A stretch of 64,000 bases of DNA from Phytophthora sp. 'mugwort' (taxonomy: Eukaryota > Oomycota > Peronosporomycetes > Peronosporales > Peronosporaceae), in contig JAUCEF010000009.1 in the NCBI GenBank assembly GCA_033558025.1, positions 3,410,001 through 3,474,000 of the forward strand, given 5' to 3'. The translations under genes and the position numbers were made by a program. Positions 1 through 9,934 of the stretch are shown in pieces; positions within the stretch are counted from its first letter, which is position 1; each line of letters opens with the position of its first letter. The notes under the pieces were generated by a model. That model saw only the letters and a program-made list of their open reading frames with translations. It was not told the origin of the DNA and made no database searches.

Positions 1-100
1 GTTTATACACCAATATCCCTTTATACATGTAGGCAATTATTAAGGACCGTTACGAAGGACCTCATAGGACTTCCTAGTCGGGGACCTGATGGTTAGTGTA

Positions 101-180
101 TTAATCAGGTTGAGAAGAAATTGAGCATCCCGCTCAAGAAATTGACAAGAAATTGAGAAATTTCTTCTCAACCTGATTAA
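101..180. repeat. Short perfect inverted repeat (hairpin)
   Basis: Two 22-bp arms (101-122 and 159-180) are exact reverse complements around a 36-bp loop. The loop itself repeats the AAATTGA word several times. It lies about 200 bp upstream of the EMC2 start codon. It could be a tiny MITE or a foldback that is transcribed with the 5' region; nothing in it looks coding. The rest of 1-380 shows no gene. Confidence 0.8.
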
Positions 181-380
181 GACACTACCATCTCCTGAAT
201 TTCTGGTCAGTTACTAGGACAAGTTAAACTTTAAGGAAGAGGTATAAGTTTCAAGTTTGTGCAACCTATAATACCTAATTATTACTTGAGTATCATACAC
301 TATAACTGCCGTATCAACCTCTTTGTTAGAATATATTTTAAAAGCCAACATCACCGCCCCCATTATTGAAACGCATCAGC

Positions 381-1604
381 ATGGGCCAGCGCGAGTTCGA
401 GCAGAAACTGTCGGCGGCCGAGGGCAGCGGTGCTCGTGACAAGTGCGTGGAGCTGCTACACTATGTGCGCAAGGAGAAGTTGCGCGAGCCGCGCGCCGTC
501 GCCAGCGTCGGGAAGCTGCTGGTGACCAAGCACAGCTGGGGGCTCGGCGACGAGCGTACGAAACGTCGGATATGCGGGTTGTGACGTGGGTTTTAACGAT
601 GATACGGATGATTTTACTTGAATAGTGTGGAGCGTGTATGAGCAGACGTTCGTCGCAGCCCTCGATCTGCACGACGACGAGCTGGCGGAGGTAGAGTTTT
701 ATTTATCTGCAGGGATGATACAGGAGTTTCCTCATGCTGATACTGGCTGCTTCGATGTTTCAACAGACGTGTCTGAAGGCGCTGCAGAACAAGTTCACGG
801 GCAGCTCCCGCGTGGCCCGCCTCGAAGGCATGCAGCTGGAGCAGCGCGGAGAGTTCGCCAAGGCCTTGGCGTTGTACGACGAGCTGCTGGAGGCCAACCC
901 GGCCAACGCGCTGGTGCTCAAGCGCAAGATTGCGGTGCTTAAGGCACAGAAGAAGACGGCAGACGTGGTCACCGCGCTTAACGCGTTCCTGCGCAGCTTT
1001 GGCACGGATCAGGCGGCAGTGCGTGATGCGACTGCAAAGCTTTATAGTGGAGTAGAGTCGATTCAGCATGGTTTAACCGACTTTTGTGCTTTTACTTGCT
1101 GGTATTCAGTGGACGGAGCTAGGCGAGACGTACCTCTCGATGGGCGCATACCGCTACGCGGCCTTCTGTTATGAGGAGCTGGTGCTGCTGAACCCCATGG
1201 ACGCCATCTCGCACAGCCGTCTGGCCGATATCTACTCGACGATCGGCGGTCTGGACAACCTGCTGACGGCACGCAAGCACTACGCGCACTCGATTGAGCT
1301 CAACAAGAAGCAGAACCTCCGCGCGTTCCTCGCGCTGGTGGCCTGCACCAAGGCCATCGCAGCCCAGCGTGGCTACCGCGCTGACCAGGACGACGACGGA
1401 ATCAACGAGCGGCTGCAGAAGTTTGCGCTCGCCTACATTCAAGACTTTTACGCGGCGCACTCTTCCCCTGACCTCACTGAGATCGGTAAGGAGACAACTT
1501 GTCTTGACGAGGGTCCGTGAGTGTTTTTTTCACTGACTGACTCGCGGATTGATGTTGTGTTTTGCTATCTTTCACTAGCGCAAGCGGCGATCACGGCCCT
1601 TTAG
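381..1604 (+). CDS. EMC2: ER membrane protein complex subunit 2 (TPR protein)
   Basis: EMC2 is the cytosolic TPR subunit of the EMC, which inserts tail-anchored and multipass membrane proteins into the ER. Five exons are inferred: 381-555, 626-690, 767-1018, 1110-1485 and 1579-1604, all with GT/AG ends and consistent phase. They give 297 residues, the same length as animal EMC2. The family signature is clear: LGDE followed by WSVYEQ across intron 1, the TPR run around ALALYDELLEANPANALVLKRK, WTELGETYLS, and the block ending in NPMDAISHSRLADIYST. The ATG at 381 is preferred over an in-frame TTG at 366. The gene ends 140 bp before the stop of the convergent Hsp70 gene. Exon 2 (65 nt) and the last exon (26 nt) would be missed by a simple ORF search. 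Identity is well supported; only the last exon is less certain. Confidence 0.9.
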
Positions 1605-1743
1605 ATGATCTTAACGAGGTATCCCCTGGGAGGTGATGAACGGTTGATAGGCGGGCTTGCACGTTGCGTTCGTGCACTTGTGACTTGTAGGTTAACTGTT
1701 GATTGAATAATCGCATCTTCTATTGATTCCGAGCTTTTTTCTT

Positions 1744-3298
1744 CTAGTCCAACGTACGTGCAGCTCCATACGCTACAGCGAGATCTGGGTCGATGTTTGA
1801 GAGTGGTGCACGTCCCTGGAACATGCCAGTCAGACTCTGACGCACCCACGGAATTCGAGAGGAACCTCCTACCAGCACCACGGCATCGATTTCATCCGTG
1901 TCCATGTTGTTTGCTTCCAGGACCTCACGCACAGGAATCATTGTGCGTTCCAGTAACGACCCACATAGCTCTTCAAACTGCTCCCGCGTGATTTTTACTT
2001 CGGCTTTGACCAGCTTTTTGTTTCTATTCCAGATGCAGACAGCACTTGCAGTCGAGACATCGGTAAGCTGCCTTTTCACCAGTTCAGCAGCATGGCGGAC
2101 ACCGGCCAACGTGCATGGCGGTTCCTGTCTATCATCGTCGAAGCTTTTGGCCTCAGCTTCGGTCCCACGCGACGTAATAGCCGTCTTTAGTTGCGTTTCA
2201 AACTCCTTGACAAGCCAAGCAGCAAGTCGGGCATCTAGATCCTCGCCTCCTAGATGAGTGTCTCCCATCGTATCCAGTACACTGATGGCGCCATTACGTG
2301 CGAATAGCAGCGACACGTCTAGTGTGCCTCCTCCGAAGTCGAAGACTAACAAGAAGTTCACATTTGGGTCCTGGTGCAGGCCGTAGGCAATCGCGGCGGC
2401 GGTTGGTTCTTCTAGCACGCGGGATACCTCCAACCCTGCCGCTCGAAATGCCGCCACGGTGGCGTCACGTTGTTTCGCGTTAAAATCCACGGGCACTGCA
2501 ATAACAGCCTTGGTGATCTGGTTGTGGCCGACGAAATCGTGCGCCATCGAACGAAGATGCTGCACAACCGCACTGCCGATCTGGACTGGAGTCACGCAGT
2601 CAGGGTGACCTTGTAGCTCCAGATTAAAGCACACTCCATCATGGTCATCATCTTGCAGCTGTTTGACTCCGAACTCGTAAGGCGTGACTCCATTTTCGTC
2701 AGTCTCTGAGCTGAGGACGTCGTCGTAGCTGCGCGCAAAACGAGTATCAGCTTCCACTTGTTTCGTGTTTGCTGGTAAGAAACTCGCACAAACCTTCGGC
2801 CAATGAACCTCTTGGCGTTAAAAATTGTATGATGCGGGTCTGTTGTGCAATGTGCTCGTGCTTTCCGACCTACTAACACACCTGATTAACGTCACCACGT
2901 TGGTTATCAGCTGAAAGAACACGACAAAATAACGAAAATACATTGATACGAACCTCCGTTGGGTAGGAATGCGACTGTGGACGGAACCAACACGTGTCCC
3001 TCCTCATCTCTAACTGCTGTCACGTTGTTCTTCTGCGAAATGGCCACCACCGAGTACGTCGTGCCTAAGTCGATGCCCACCACTGCGTCCAAGCACTCGC
3101 TTAGTCTTAAGAATCACACTTCAGTATCTTTTTAGGAACAATTGTACCATGGTCTCGGCCCGTAAATCCGTGACGTGCAAGCAACGCGGCAAACACAGCG
3201 AAGACACCGCAAAGCAGCAGCAACAAGGAGCCAACATCCACGCCTCGAAGGACTGGAGCCCCTTGGGGGCGGCGACCCGAGCTACTCGACAGAGTCAT
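1744..3298 (-). CDS. HSPA13: HSPA13/STCH-like Hsp70 lacking a substrate-binding domain
   Basis: This is an Hsp70-family ATPase that appears to be membrane-anchored and to contain only the nucleotide-binding domain. Exons on the minus strand are 3298-3148, 3082-2954, 2881-2794 and 2728-1744, giving 450 residues (human HSPA13 is about 470). A hydrophobic segment at about residues 20-41 (VGSLLLLLCGVFAVFAALLA) is a signal anchor. The Hsp70 phosphate loops follow: GIDLGTTYSVV near residue 53, FDFGGGTLDVSLL, and VLVGGSSRIP, then DPDLAVAYGAA and a stop. There is no peptide-binding beta-sandwich or lid. This matches STCH/HSPA13, an ER/microsomal Hsp70. Intron 3 is placed so that AKRFIGR runs into SYDDVL without a frameshift. 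Splice sites are inferred by eye. It is convergent with EMC2, another ER gene. Confidence 0.85.
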
Positions 3299-3679
3299 TG
3301 TCTCCTGCAGCCACGTCAGAGGAGATAATATCGGGTTTTAAATTTGTAATTTTCTCAATTAATGCCCAATTTGTGAAACAGCTGCATATGATCGATTGTT
3401 TAATAAATTGCTACGGACTGCTCATTCAAAAGAGGGACTGATACTGACCTTTGTGTTGTTGAAATATAGACGTTTTTCTTTTTAATTATCACGATAGCTG
3501 TACTATCATATCCTGAAGGCTTTAAGTCGGCTTATGTGGCGATAGTAGCTGAATTGCGTCCCTACGTTTATCTGGAATACTAGTGCGAAACTGAGTTCTA
3601 TAGCAGAAAACTAGTGCCATCGTAGCTGGGTAGCGAGAGCATGGGTATCCTTCGATAAATACATTAATAATCTAGTCAA

Positions 3680-3845
3680 CAGCAAAATCGGACGTGAGCG
3701 ACATCGAGCGACTCACGCACGCGATGGTGCTGGCCGCGGTCGCCGGCCTGGACGCGACGCAGTTCTATTCTCTGGACAAGTCGTGGGCATGCTGCCATGA
3801 CGTTCGGCGACGTGAACTTGAAGAACGGTATGATGGCCATCATGG
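3680..3845 (+). pseudogene. Decayed fragment of tetraspan gene B
   Basis: About 165 bp closely match the middle of the intact four-TM gene at 21368-22132, from roughly base 21690 to 21855 there. The shared stretch includes GACGTGAGCGACA, the GACGCGACGCAGTTC block and ATGACGTTCGGCGACGTGA. Small indels break the frame and both ends are missing. It is an orphan fragment 12.5 kb from the main cluster, so the family once spread, or was rearranged, across this region. Confidence 0.75.
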
Positions 3846-4859
3846 AAGAGTCTGATATAGGTCAAGACAGGTCAGGTCACAAGTTGTGACTCACAACAGG
3901 TCACACGGCGTGGCATGGTGAGTAATAGCATATGTAAAGTGGCTAATGACAATGCAGTGAGACTGCACTGGCGAAACTAATCTAGAATCATAGCATCCAG
4001 TCTGTTAAAAATACATCGTCCAAGCAAAACTTTGCACACGATTGTGGCAGCTACGAAACGAAAACCGGCGGCATAACTACGCTGGCATAACTACGCTGGG
4101 GTACCTGCCCGGCTGAAGCTCAAGTGTCTTGGAGCCTTTTGTACCAATACGTTAAAGAAGTAGTTTCGAAACCAAAGTACGCCGTTAAGTTGTTTCAAAA
4201 GATTCAACCGACAGTCAGACCAACCAATGCACCCCCCCCCCATCACCCTCACCCTCGCATATTCTTTGATCCTACTAGTAACGCGCAGCACACAAGCACT
4301 GTGTGCGCAGATGGAGCGTCTTCTACGTCCGACTCGACAAAAGCGACTTCACATAGCAAGGCAGCAAGCTCATAATAACGCGGCCACCGTCGAGGCGATC
4401 TCGTCGTTTTCGTCGCGGATCCCCGAAGCTCTAAACGGTAACATTACGCATATCTGCCTAGCCATAACTCGAAACGTAATTGACAATATTTTACCTTTGT
4501 GGCAGTAACAACGTCGACGATTACACCCGAACGAGCTCCTGAAGTAACACGTTCCACTCACGTGTCGCCAATAAGCGAATCCAGTGTTGAGCGCTAGGAA
4601 CCATTCAATCGGACTATTGCTTAACTCTTCGAGCACGGAATGTGATAATGCCCTACCTTTTCTTTAAGGTATGTCTGAGATTTGAGAGTGCAGAGTTCGC
4701 CTTCAATGAAGAATACGAATTCAGCTTTAGTGGAGACTATGGTTCCAATGGCGGAAACCAGAACAAAGTTGGTGATATCGATGGTGTCTACTTTAGGCGA
4801 TGTTGATGCATCGGCCGTGAAAGTCTGAATAATGATCATCATACCGGCCGTACAACCCG
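3846..4859. other. Gene-free stretch before the MULE remnant
   Basis: No supportable gene was seen. A poly-C run lies near 4230-4240. Around 3860-3905 there are repeated GGTCA/TGTGA words, in part inverted (ACAAGTTGTGACTCACAAC), possibly an eroded transposon end. ORFs on both strands lack recognisable motifs. Confidence 0.5.
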
Positions 4860-6385
4860 TTGGATCGCCGGCTACAAATATACACGATCGAACAAAACAT
4901 GGGTAAGGCTTTCATACCGCTGCAGCGCTTATTTCGAAGCAAAACCTGTCGTAGCGTTTAGTCTAAGCCTGGAGAACTATACCAACGTTGTCCCGCACAC
5001 TTGTGGTCTCGCGACTATTCGGTCTGACGATGAGACCCAAAGCACAAGCACCACCACAAATGTGACCGAGGCTATGAAATGAGAGGTGGACCGTTGGTTG
5101 TGACCACCTCTGCCATTCGCACCGATATTTGGGACATTGTTAGAACAATGTTTTACGGAAATCCAGATCGCAATCGTTCATTTACTGGTTATTAAGAGAA
5201 AAGTTCTACGGCGGGTGAATCGAACAAGGTCTGAGGCATTTGGAGGATTTGTATATGGCCAGGTTGAATCATCTCCCTGGTCTCAAGTTCTTAACGACAG
5301 CGGGACGCCTACGGATACAAACTTCTGTTGTTCCCATCATTCGTATTACGACCGAGCCCTGAAGAAGCGGGAACGCTTACTGGGATGGGGCCATCCGTCG
5401 TTGCTGAATATGCTTAAGCATAAACGGACGTCAGTGCTTGTTGATGGGACATTCGCTGTGTTCCTCCAAAATTCAAGCAATGCGTCGTTTTTACTGCTTA
5501 CGATCGGCCTACAAAAGGATACTATTCCTGTGCATTTGTGCAGAATACTATGTGCAGAGTACAAATGCACAGGGATAGTATCCTTTTGTAGGCCGATCGT
5601 AAGCAGTAAAACGACGCATTGCTTGAAATATACATTTCATATTAATGCTGTTGGATGCAACAGACTTTGCTATGGACCTTAAGTTTGTACTGCGACTTTG
5701 AGTCCGGGATGATTCGAGCAGTTCGAGATCATTTCCCAAAACGCGATCACTATCGGATGTCTATTTCACTTTAAGCAAGCGTGTCGAAGGAAGATGAAGA
5801 AATACAGTATACCCGATGCAGAATGCGACATCGCTATGAGATCGGGGGGTTCCAGATATGTTGACCGTCATTCCCGCAACCCAAGTGGAAAACAAGGCGT
5901 TACTGGGTCAAACAAAAAATCAAGGCAGCGTGCGCAGATCGCAGTATCGGTGTCTCGAAGTTTAAATGGGCCAAGTTTTGGAGATATCAGCGTACCTGGA
6001 TTGAACGATATCCTCCCAAACTGTGGAATATTGAGCCTTTTAGAAGAGGCGTGGTGAGTCGTACTAATAATCCCTTAGAACGGGTTAATGGGGAACTGAG
6101 CAGTGTTTTCAGAGGATCTCATCAAAACTGGCCTGATATCGTTGCCGGGATAGAAATTTGGCGCGAAAGTACGTGAACTTCAAAACGGATGTGGAATTCG
6201 GTAGGGCATCGGAGCCAAAGCGACCTCCTATTCCCCTTCTAGGAGCAGTCTTCCTACCAGATGAAGTATCAGTTTCCGAAAATGAAGAAACAAAGTTGAA
6301 CGACACAGACGACTCAAGCGAAACTGGATCACCATATAATAGTCACCCAAGGCTTCGAAGGGTAGTACGCCAAGGCTCAACTTAA
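4860..6385 (+). pseudogene. Mutator-like (MULE) transposase pseudogene
   Basis: Pieces of a MULE transposase can be read in order across several frames. First is an N-terminal zinc-finger-like block (ENYTNVVPHTCGLATIR near 4970-5030). Then come TDIWDIVRTMFYGNPDRN (about 5122-5175), FGGFVYGQVESSPWSQV (about 5240), and LVDGTF with KFKQCVVFTAYDRPTKGYYS (about 5438-5530). The domain continues with VLCDFESGMIRAVRDHFPK (about 5687-5745), QACRRKMKKYSIPDAE (about 5775-5825), WAKFWRYQRTWIERYPPKLW (about 5970-6030) and RTNNPLERVNGELSSVF (about 6060-6110). At least four frameshifts or stops occur. An inverted duplication of its own sequence sits in the DDE region. The element cannot encode a working enzyme, and its terminal repeats were not identified. 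Confidence 0.85.
5472..5627. repeat. 67-bp foldback inside the MULE
   Basis: The arms at 5472-5539 and 5561-5627 are reverse complements with one mismatch and one single-base indel, around a 21-bp loop. Both arms encode the same transposase segment (AYDRPTKGYY); the second reads it on the minus strand and extends a few codons further (AFVLCT). It is therefore an inverted copy of MULE sequence, not a natural TIR. Confidence 0.9.
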
Positions 6386-6525
6386 CCTAGTCATTCCGTA
6401 CTGGCGAACATGTCGACGATGACCGCCATGGGGATGGATCCAACTCTAGCGGCAGTATTGAGATCGTTCTAAAAGTACCTATATCAAACGCTAACCGTAA
6501 ATAATGTATCGAATATATGTAGCAG

Positions 6526-7026
6526 TTAGGCTTCGTCTCCTTTGAGGCTTGGAATACCATCAAGTTTCCCAAAGTGCCTGACATGACCACAAACCAGAGG
6601 AGTATCTGGATCATCGTCTTTGTTCCATACTGCATACAATTCTGTAAGAGCTTCACGATATTTCGTCTTCGCCGTGTCAATCCTGGCGTTGGCAAATTCT
6701 GGTACGTATCCGCCTAACGATACCCATCTACCCCGTCTCTTCATTTGACTCGATAGCGATAGATAGGATCCATCGTGAGCTCGATCAGTAATTGCAAGGA
6801 CAGTACTCAATTCGACATCGTTTGCAGGAGCAGGGGCGAGTGTCTGTGAAAGATGAAGCCCACAGCTTAATGGAGGAAATTCCACAGCAGGTCTCATTTG
6901 TCGTATACCAGATGCTGCGCGCGAACGTGCTTGCACCAACGCCAAGCATCTGCCAGCAGAATTCTTACTCGCCCTCGCGTTCGTGTGATGCGCCACCTTC
7001 CCCTCCCTCCCCCGCCCTGTGCGCAC
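6526..7026 (-). CDS. Unrecognised ORF, 166 residues
   Basis: I do not recognise this protein. It has a basic, low-complexity N-terminal half and a more protein-like C-terminal half containing RRGRWVSLGGYVPEFANARI. No signal peptide, membrane segment or known motif is visible. It lies between two transposon remnants and may be part of one, or a chance ORF. Confidence 0.15.
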   Translation of the reverse strand: MRTGRGREGKVAHHTNARASKNSAGRCLALVQARSRAASGIRQMRPAVEFPPLSCGLHLSQTLAPAPANDVELSTVLAITDRAHDGSYLSLSSQMKRRGRWVSLGGYVPEFANARIDTAKTKYREALTELYAVWNKDDDPDTPLVCGHVRHFGKLDGIPSLKGDEA

Positions 7027-7381
7027 CAGCCCTTTTGTCCCGCAGCGTCTCGCGTTGGTCGAGTTAAGGGCTATGCCATAGCAGCGGCGGTGAATATAAT
7101 AAAATCGGAGACAGCCATGTCACGGGACGCAAGCGGAGCTCTGGTAGATTCTTCCAAGAACAAAACAATCGAGGATTATACTCCAAGATGGTTGTGCGGG
7201 ACCAGGTCGAGTCAGGTCCCGTCACTCACATTGAGTTGAGCAATTGTGATTGACATATGTTGACCCAGGTTTTTTATTGACGAGACAAACCAATACCTGT
7301 CGTGTCGACACAGCTATGTGCGTGACCTTGTGTGGCCAGAGCTGGCTATGACCTAAAAACGAAGAAATCGCCATCATCAGG

Positions 7382-7688
7382 CCTCTCTAATGGAGATTTC
7401 GGGGGCGTCCCCTACTCTCACCTTCAGAATCAGACCAACATGCACAAAATCGGTTGTAGGTTCGTACTTATTTTAACAGGTAGATAAAGAATATTTACAT
7501 GTGAGTGCGAGATCGCATGCGAGCTTAATTATATTAAAGAGGTGAATGTGAGGATAATAGTCCCTGCAATTAAAAAATTGAGGATTTTGAACGTCACCAT
7601 CATCAAAAACAGTGCATTCCGTGCGAACTTACCGAATTGTGGGGGCAAGGTGAGGGTGAGTCGCGCTCCGAAATCTCTCTAATAGAGG
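7382..7688. mobile_element. MITE-like element with imperfect terminal repeats
   Basis: About 42 bp at 7382-7424 (starting CCTCTCTAATGGAGATTTCG) and 7647-7688 are inverted copies at roughly 75-80 percent identity. They end with the CTCACCTT / AAGGTGAG pair. The 307-bp interior is AT-rich and non-coding. A target-site duplication was not convincingly found. This fits an old non-autonomous DNA transposon. Confidence 0.55.
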
Positions 7689-7808
7689 GAAATTCGGGTC
7701 ATTTCCCTCACAGTACCTAGATTAAGGTCTCCATTCATACCTCGCAACAACGGCCCTCCTGCGGACCTACCCGCTTGAGATCAGGTCGGGCTCGTTGAGT
7801 GCTGCAGA

Positions 7809-9573
7809 ATGTCTCACAACCACGTTGCGACTAATACCAATATGCCGCGTGCATTGAAAACGCTGTTCCAGCAAGACCATGATGTTCTGTATGGACTAAA
7901 AGTTGCTGAGCGACACCCTGAGACGTCTGCAATGCTGTCATTAGCGTGCAAGTTTTGCATTAAGTTTGGTCGTGAATCTACGGCCAATTCGAAGCCAAAG
8001 CGAACCAAGAACGGCAGTAGTTCAATTTCCCCTATCGTACTAATAACTACAGACGCCATCATGAACTAGTGCACCCTACCATTTGGAAGCAATATAAAGC
8101 TGCATCAACAGAAGCCATGACAGAGTTTTTTAGCCGTCCCAGTCGAGCCAAGGCATTTGTTCGATCCAGATGATGCTGAAGCACAGTCCACAAGTGCCAA
8201 TGCTCTCGCTATTTCCGAAGCTGGAGATGGCGAAGATTACACCGTGACAATTGCCTCGCCCATGCTATTCAATCTTCTTGTTATTTTATAAGCAATGGGG
8301 CTTGGTTTCAAAGTGCAAAAAGCCGCACATGCCCGAACAACATAGCAAGTGACCAAGCTCAATTCTCTCAGTAGTGCCACAGATGCTCGTTGTGCATCGT
8401 ATATCCGTGTAGTTTGCGCAGAGAGCTTGGATCGTATTCACCGTCTCCTCCAGTCGTGTTGGGCGTATTCACTAGCCCTTGATGTGGGTAGTGTGCAGGG
8501 TACTTCGTACCTTGATATGATATTTGCGGGCAGCTGATCAACCTGCACTACTAGGGGTGCCTCTGTTTGAAAACAAAGCTGCTGCTACATTGTTCAGCGT
8601 CTGTGAGCGTGTGATGGATGTTCTTGGCAAAACATGGCGATCAAAACTGTTGTCCGTCGGAACTGATGGAGAGCCAATAATGACAAGAAGTCTTTCCGGA
8701 GTGCAAACCCTTTTTGACACAGCAACCCATTATTCTCTTGTACGCGTTTGGTGCGGTTGCACCAGCTCGATCTCGTTGCACAAGAGGAATACAATAGACT
8801 CAGTGATGATGCGTTTGTGATTTACCTGACGAAGCTGGTAAGCTGGCTACGTCGTCAACAAAAATTGATAATCGAAATGAAATCGACTTGATCAAGATTT
8901 GCCAGTACGCGGTGGCTGTCAATGTATAAGCTGACTGAATGGCTAGTTAAGCATCATACCCGTGTACCTGGAGAGTTGACAAGGAAAGCTCCGGATTGTA
9001 CTCCTGATGACAAGTGGTGGGTACTGTTGTTCTATTTAAATGCAGTGGCCAGTGTGCTGTCTGTAACGTGCCAGCGACTTCAAGGCCTCTCTACGCTATT
9101 GATGCAGCAGATAGCACAACTGATGACCTTAACTCCAAGCTGTGAAATATGTGCACTGTTTCAGGACCTGTTCCTCCGCAAGAATCCACCAACTACTACT
9201 TTGGCATGGGTTCGTCGTTAGGGGGTCGTATGCAGTGAAGACCTTGGACGCCCGTGCATTCATACAAGACCGCGGACAGGTGGCAATTGATGCCTTATCA
9301 AGACTAGATCCTGATGAATCTGCTGCTGCAGTTCGCCATGTAGCTGGGTTGTTTGTGGGGCTTGTTGAAGAAATCGGTAAAATCGTTGCAACGAGGAACT
9401 CCCAAAACGAGGCTAGCGGCGTAGAATTACCCCAGTCTACCTCATCAATTGCAAACGGCAGTGTTGTGCAACCTTGTACAGCGACACCGCCGAAGATTGG
9501 AAAATGCAGGTTGGAGCGACGAGCACTCTTAATTTTATTACGGAAGGAGTCATCCGCTATACCTATATATTAA
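7809..9573 (+). pseudogene. hAT-like transposase pseudogene
   Basis: Segments in shifting frames form one long protein. They run from a Cys-containing N-terminal block (LACKFCIKFGREST, about 7937-7980), through the central catalytic-type region LLSVGTDGEPIMTRSLSGVQ (about 8650-8710) and RVWCG followed by a HQLDLVAQEE-type frame (about 8745-8790). WLRRQQKLIIEMKS (about 8840) and RWLSMYKLTEWLVKHH (about 8910-8955) follow, then a tail ending near 9573. The R-(V/W)-W-C-G-x-H-Q-x-D-L and RWLSM motifs are typical of the hAT-like transposases abundant in oomycetes. At least five frameshifts or stops are present. The family call rests on motif style, not a database search. Confidence 0.65.
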
Positions 9574-9934
9574 ATGACCTTGATGTCCCTCCATTAGCTT
9601 AACCCCTCTGTTCCCAGCCAATGTCGTAGAAAACGGCTAAGCGAATGTCGTATGATACCCCATAATCATGTTACTAGATATTTGTGTATAGCAGATGTTT
9701 GATCTGCAGATAGATGCATAAGTTTTCCAGAGTTTTAGATTCAATGTCGTATATCTGACGACGTTCAGTCACAAAAGTGTAAGACATGTCGTAACTCTCT
9801 ACCAGCCGAGCAGACAAGCGTGTGCAAAGTTTCACCCTGAGCCCGTACGGATGGGAATATGTGGAAATAAAGTACGTCGATTCAAAGAAATTGTACCAGA
9901 GGACAACAGGCACCACATAAAACGCAGGCAGTGC

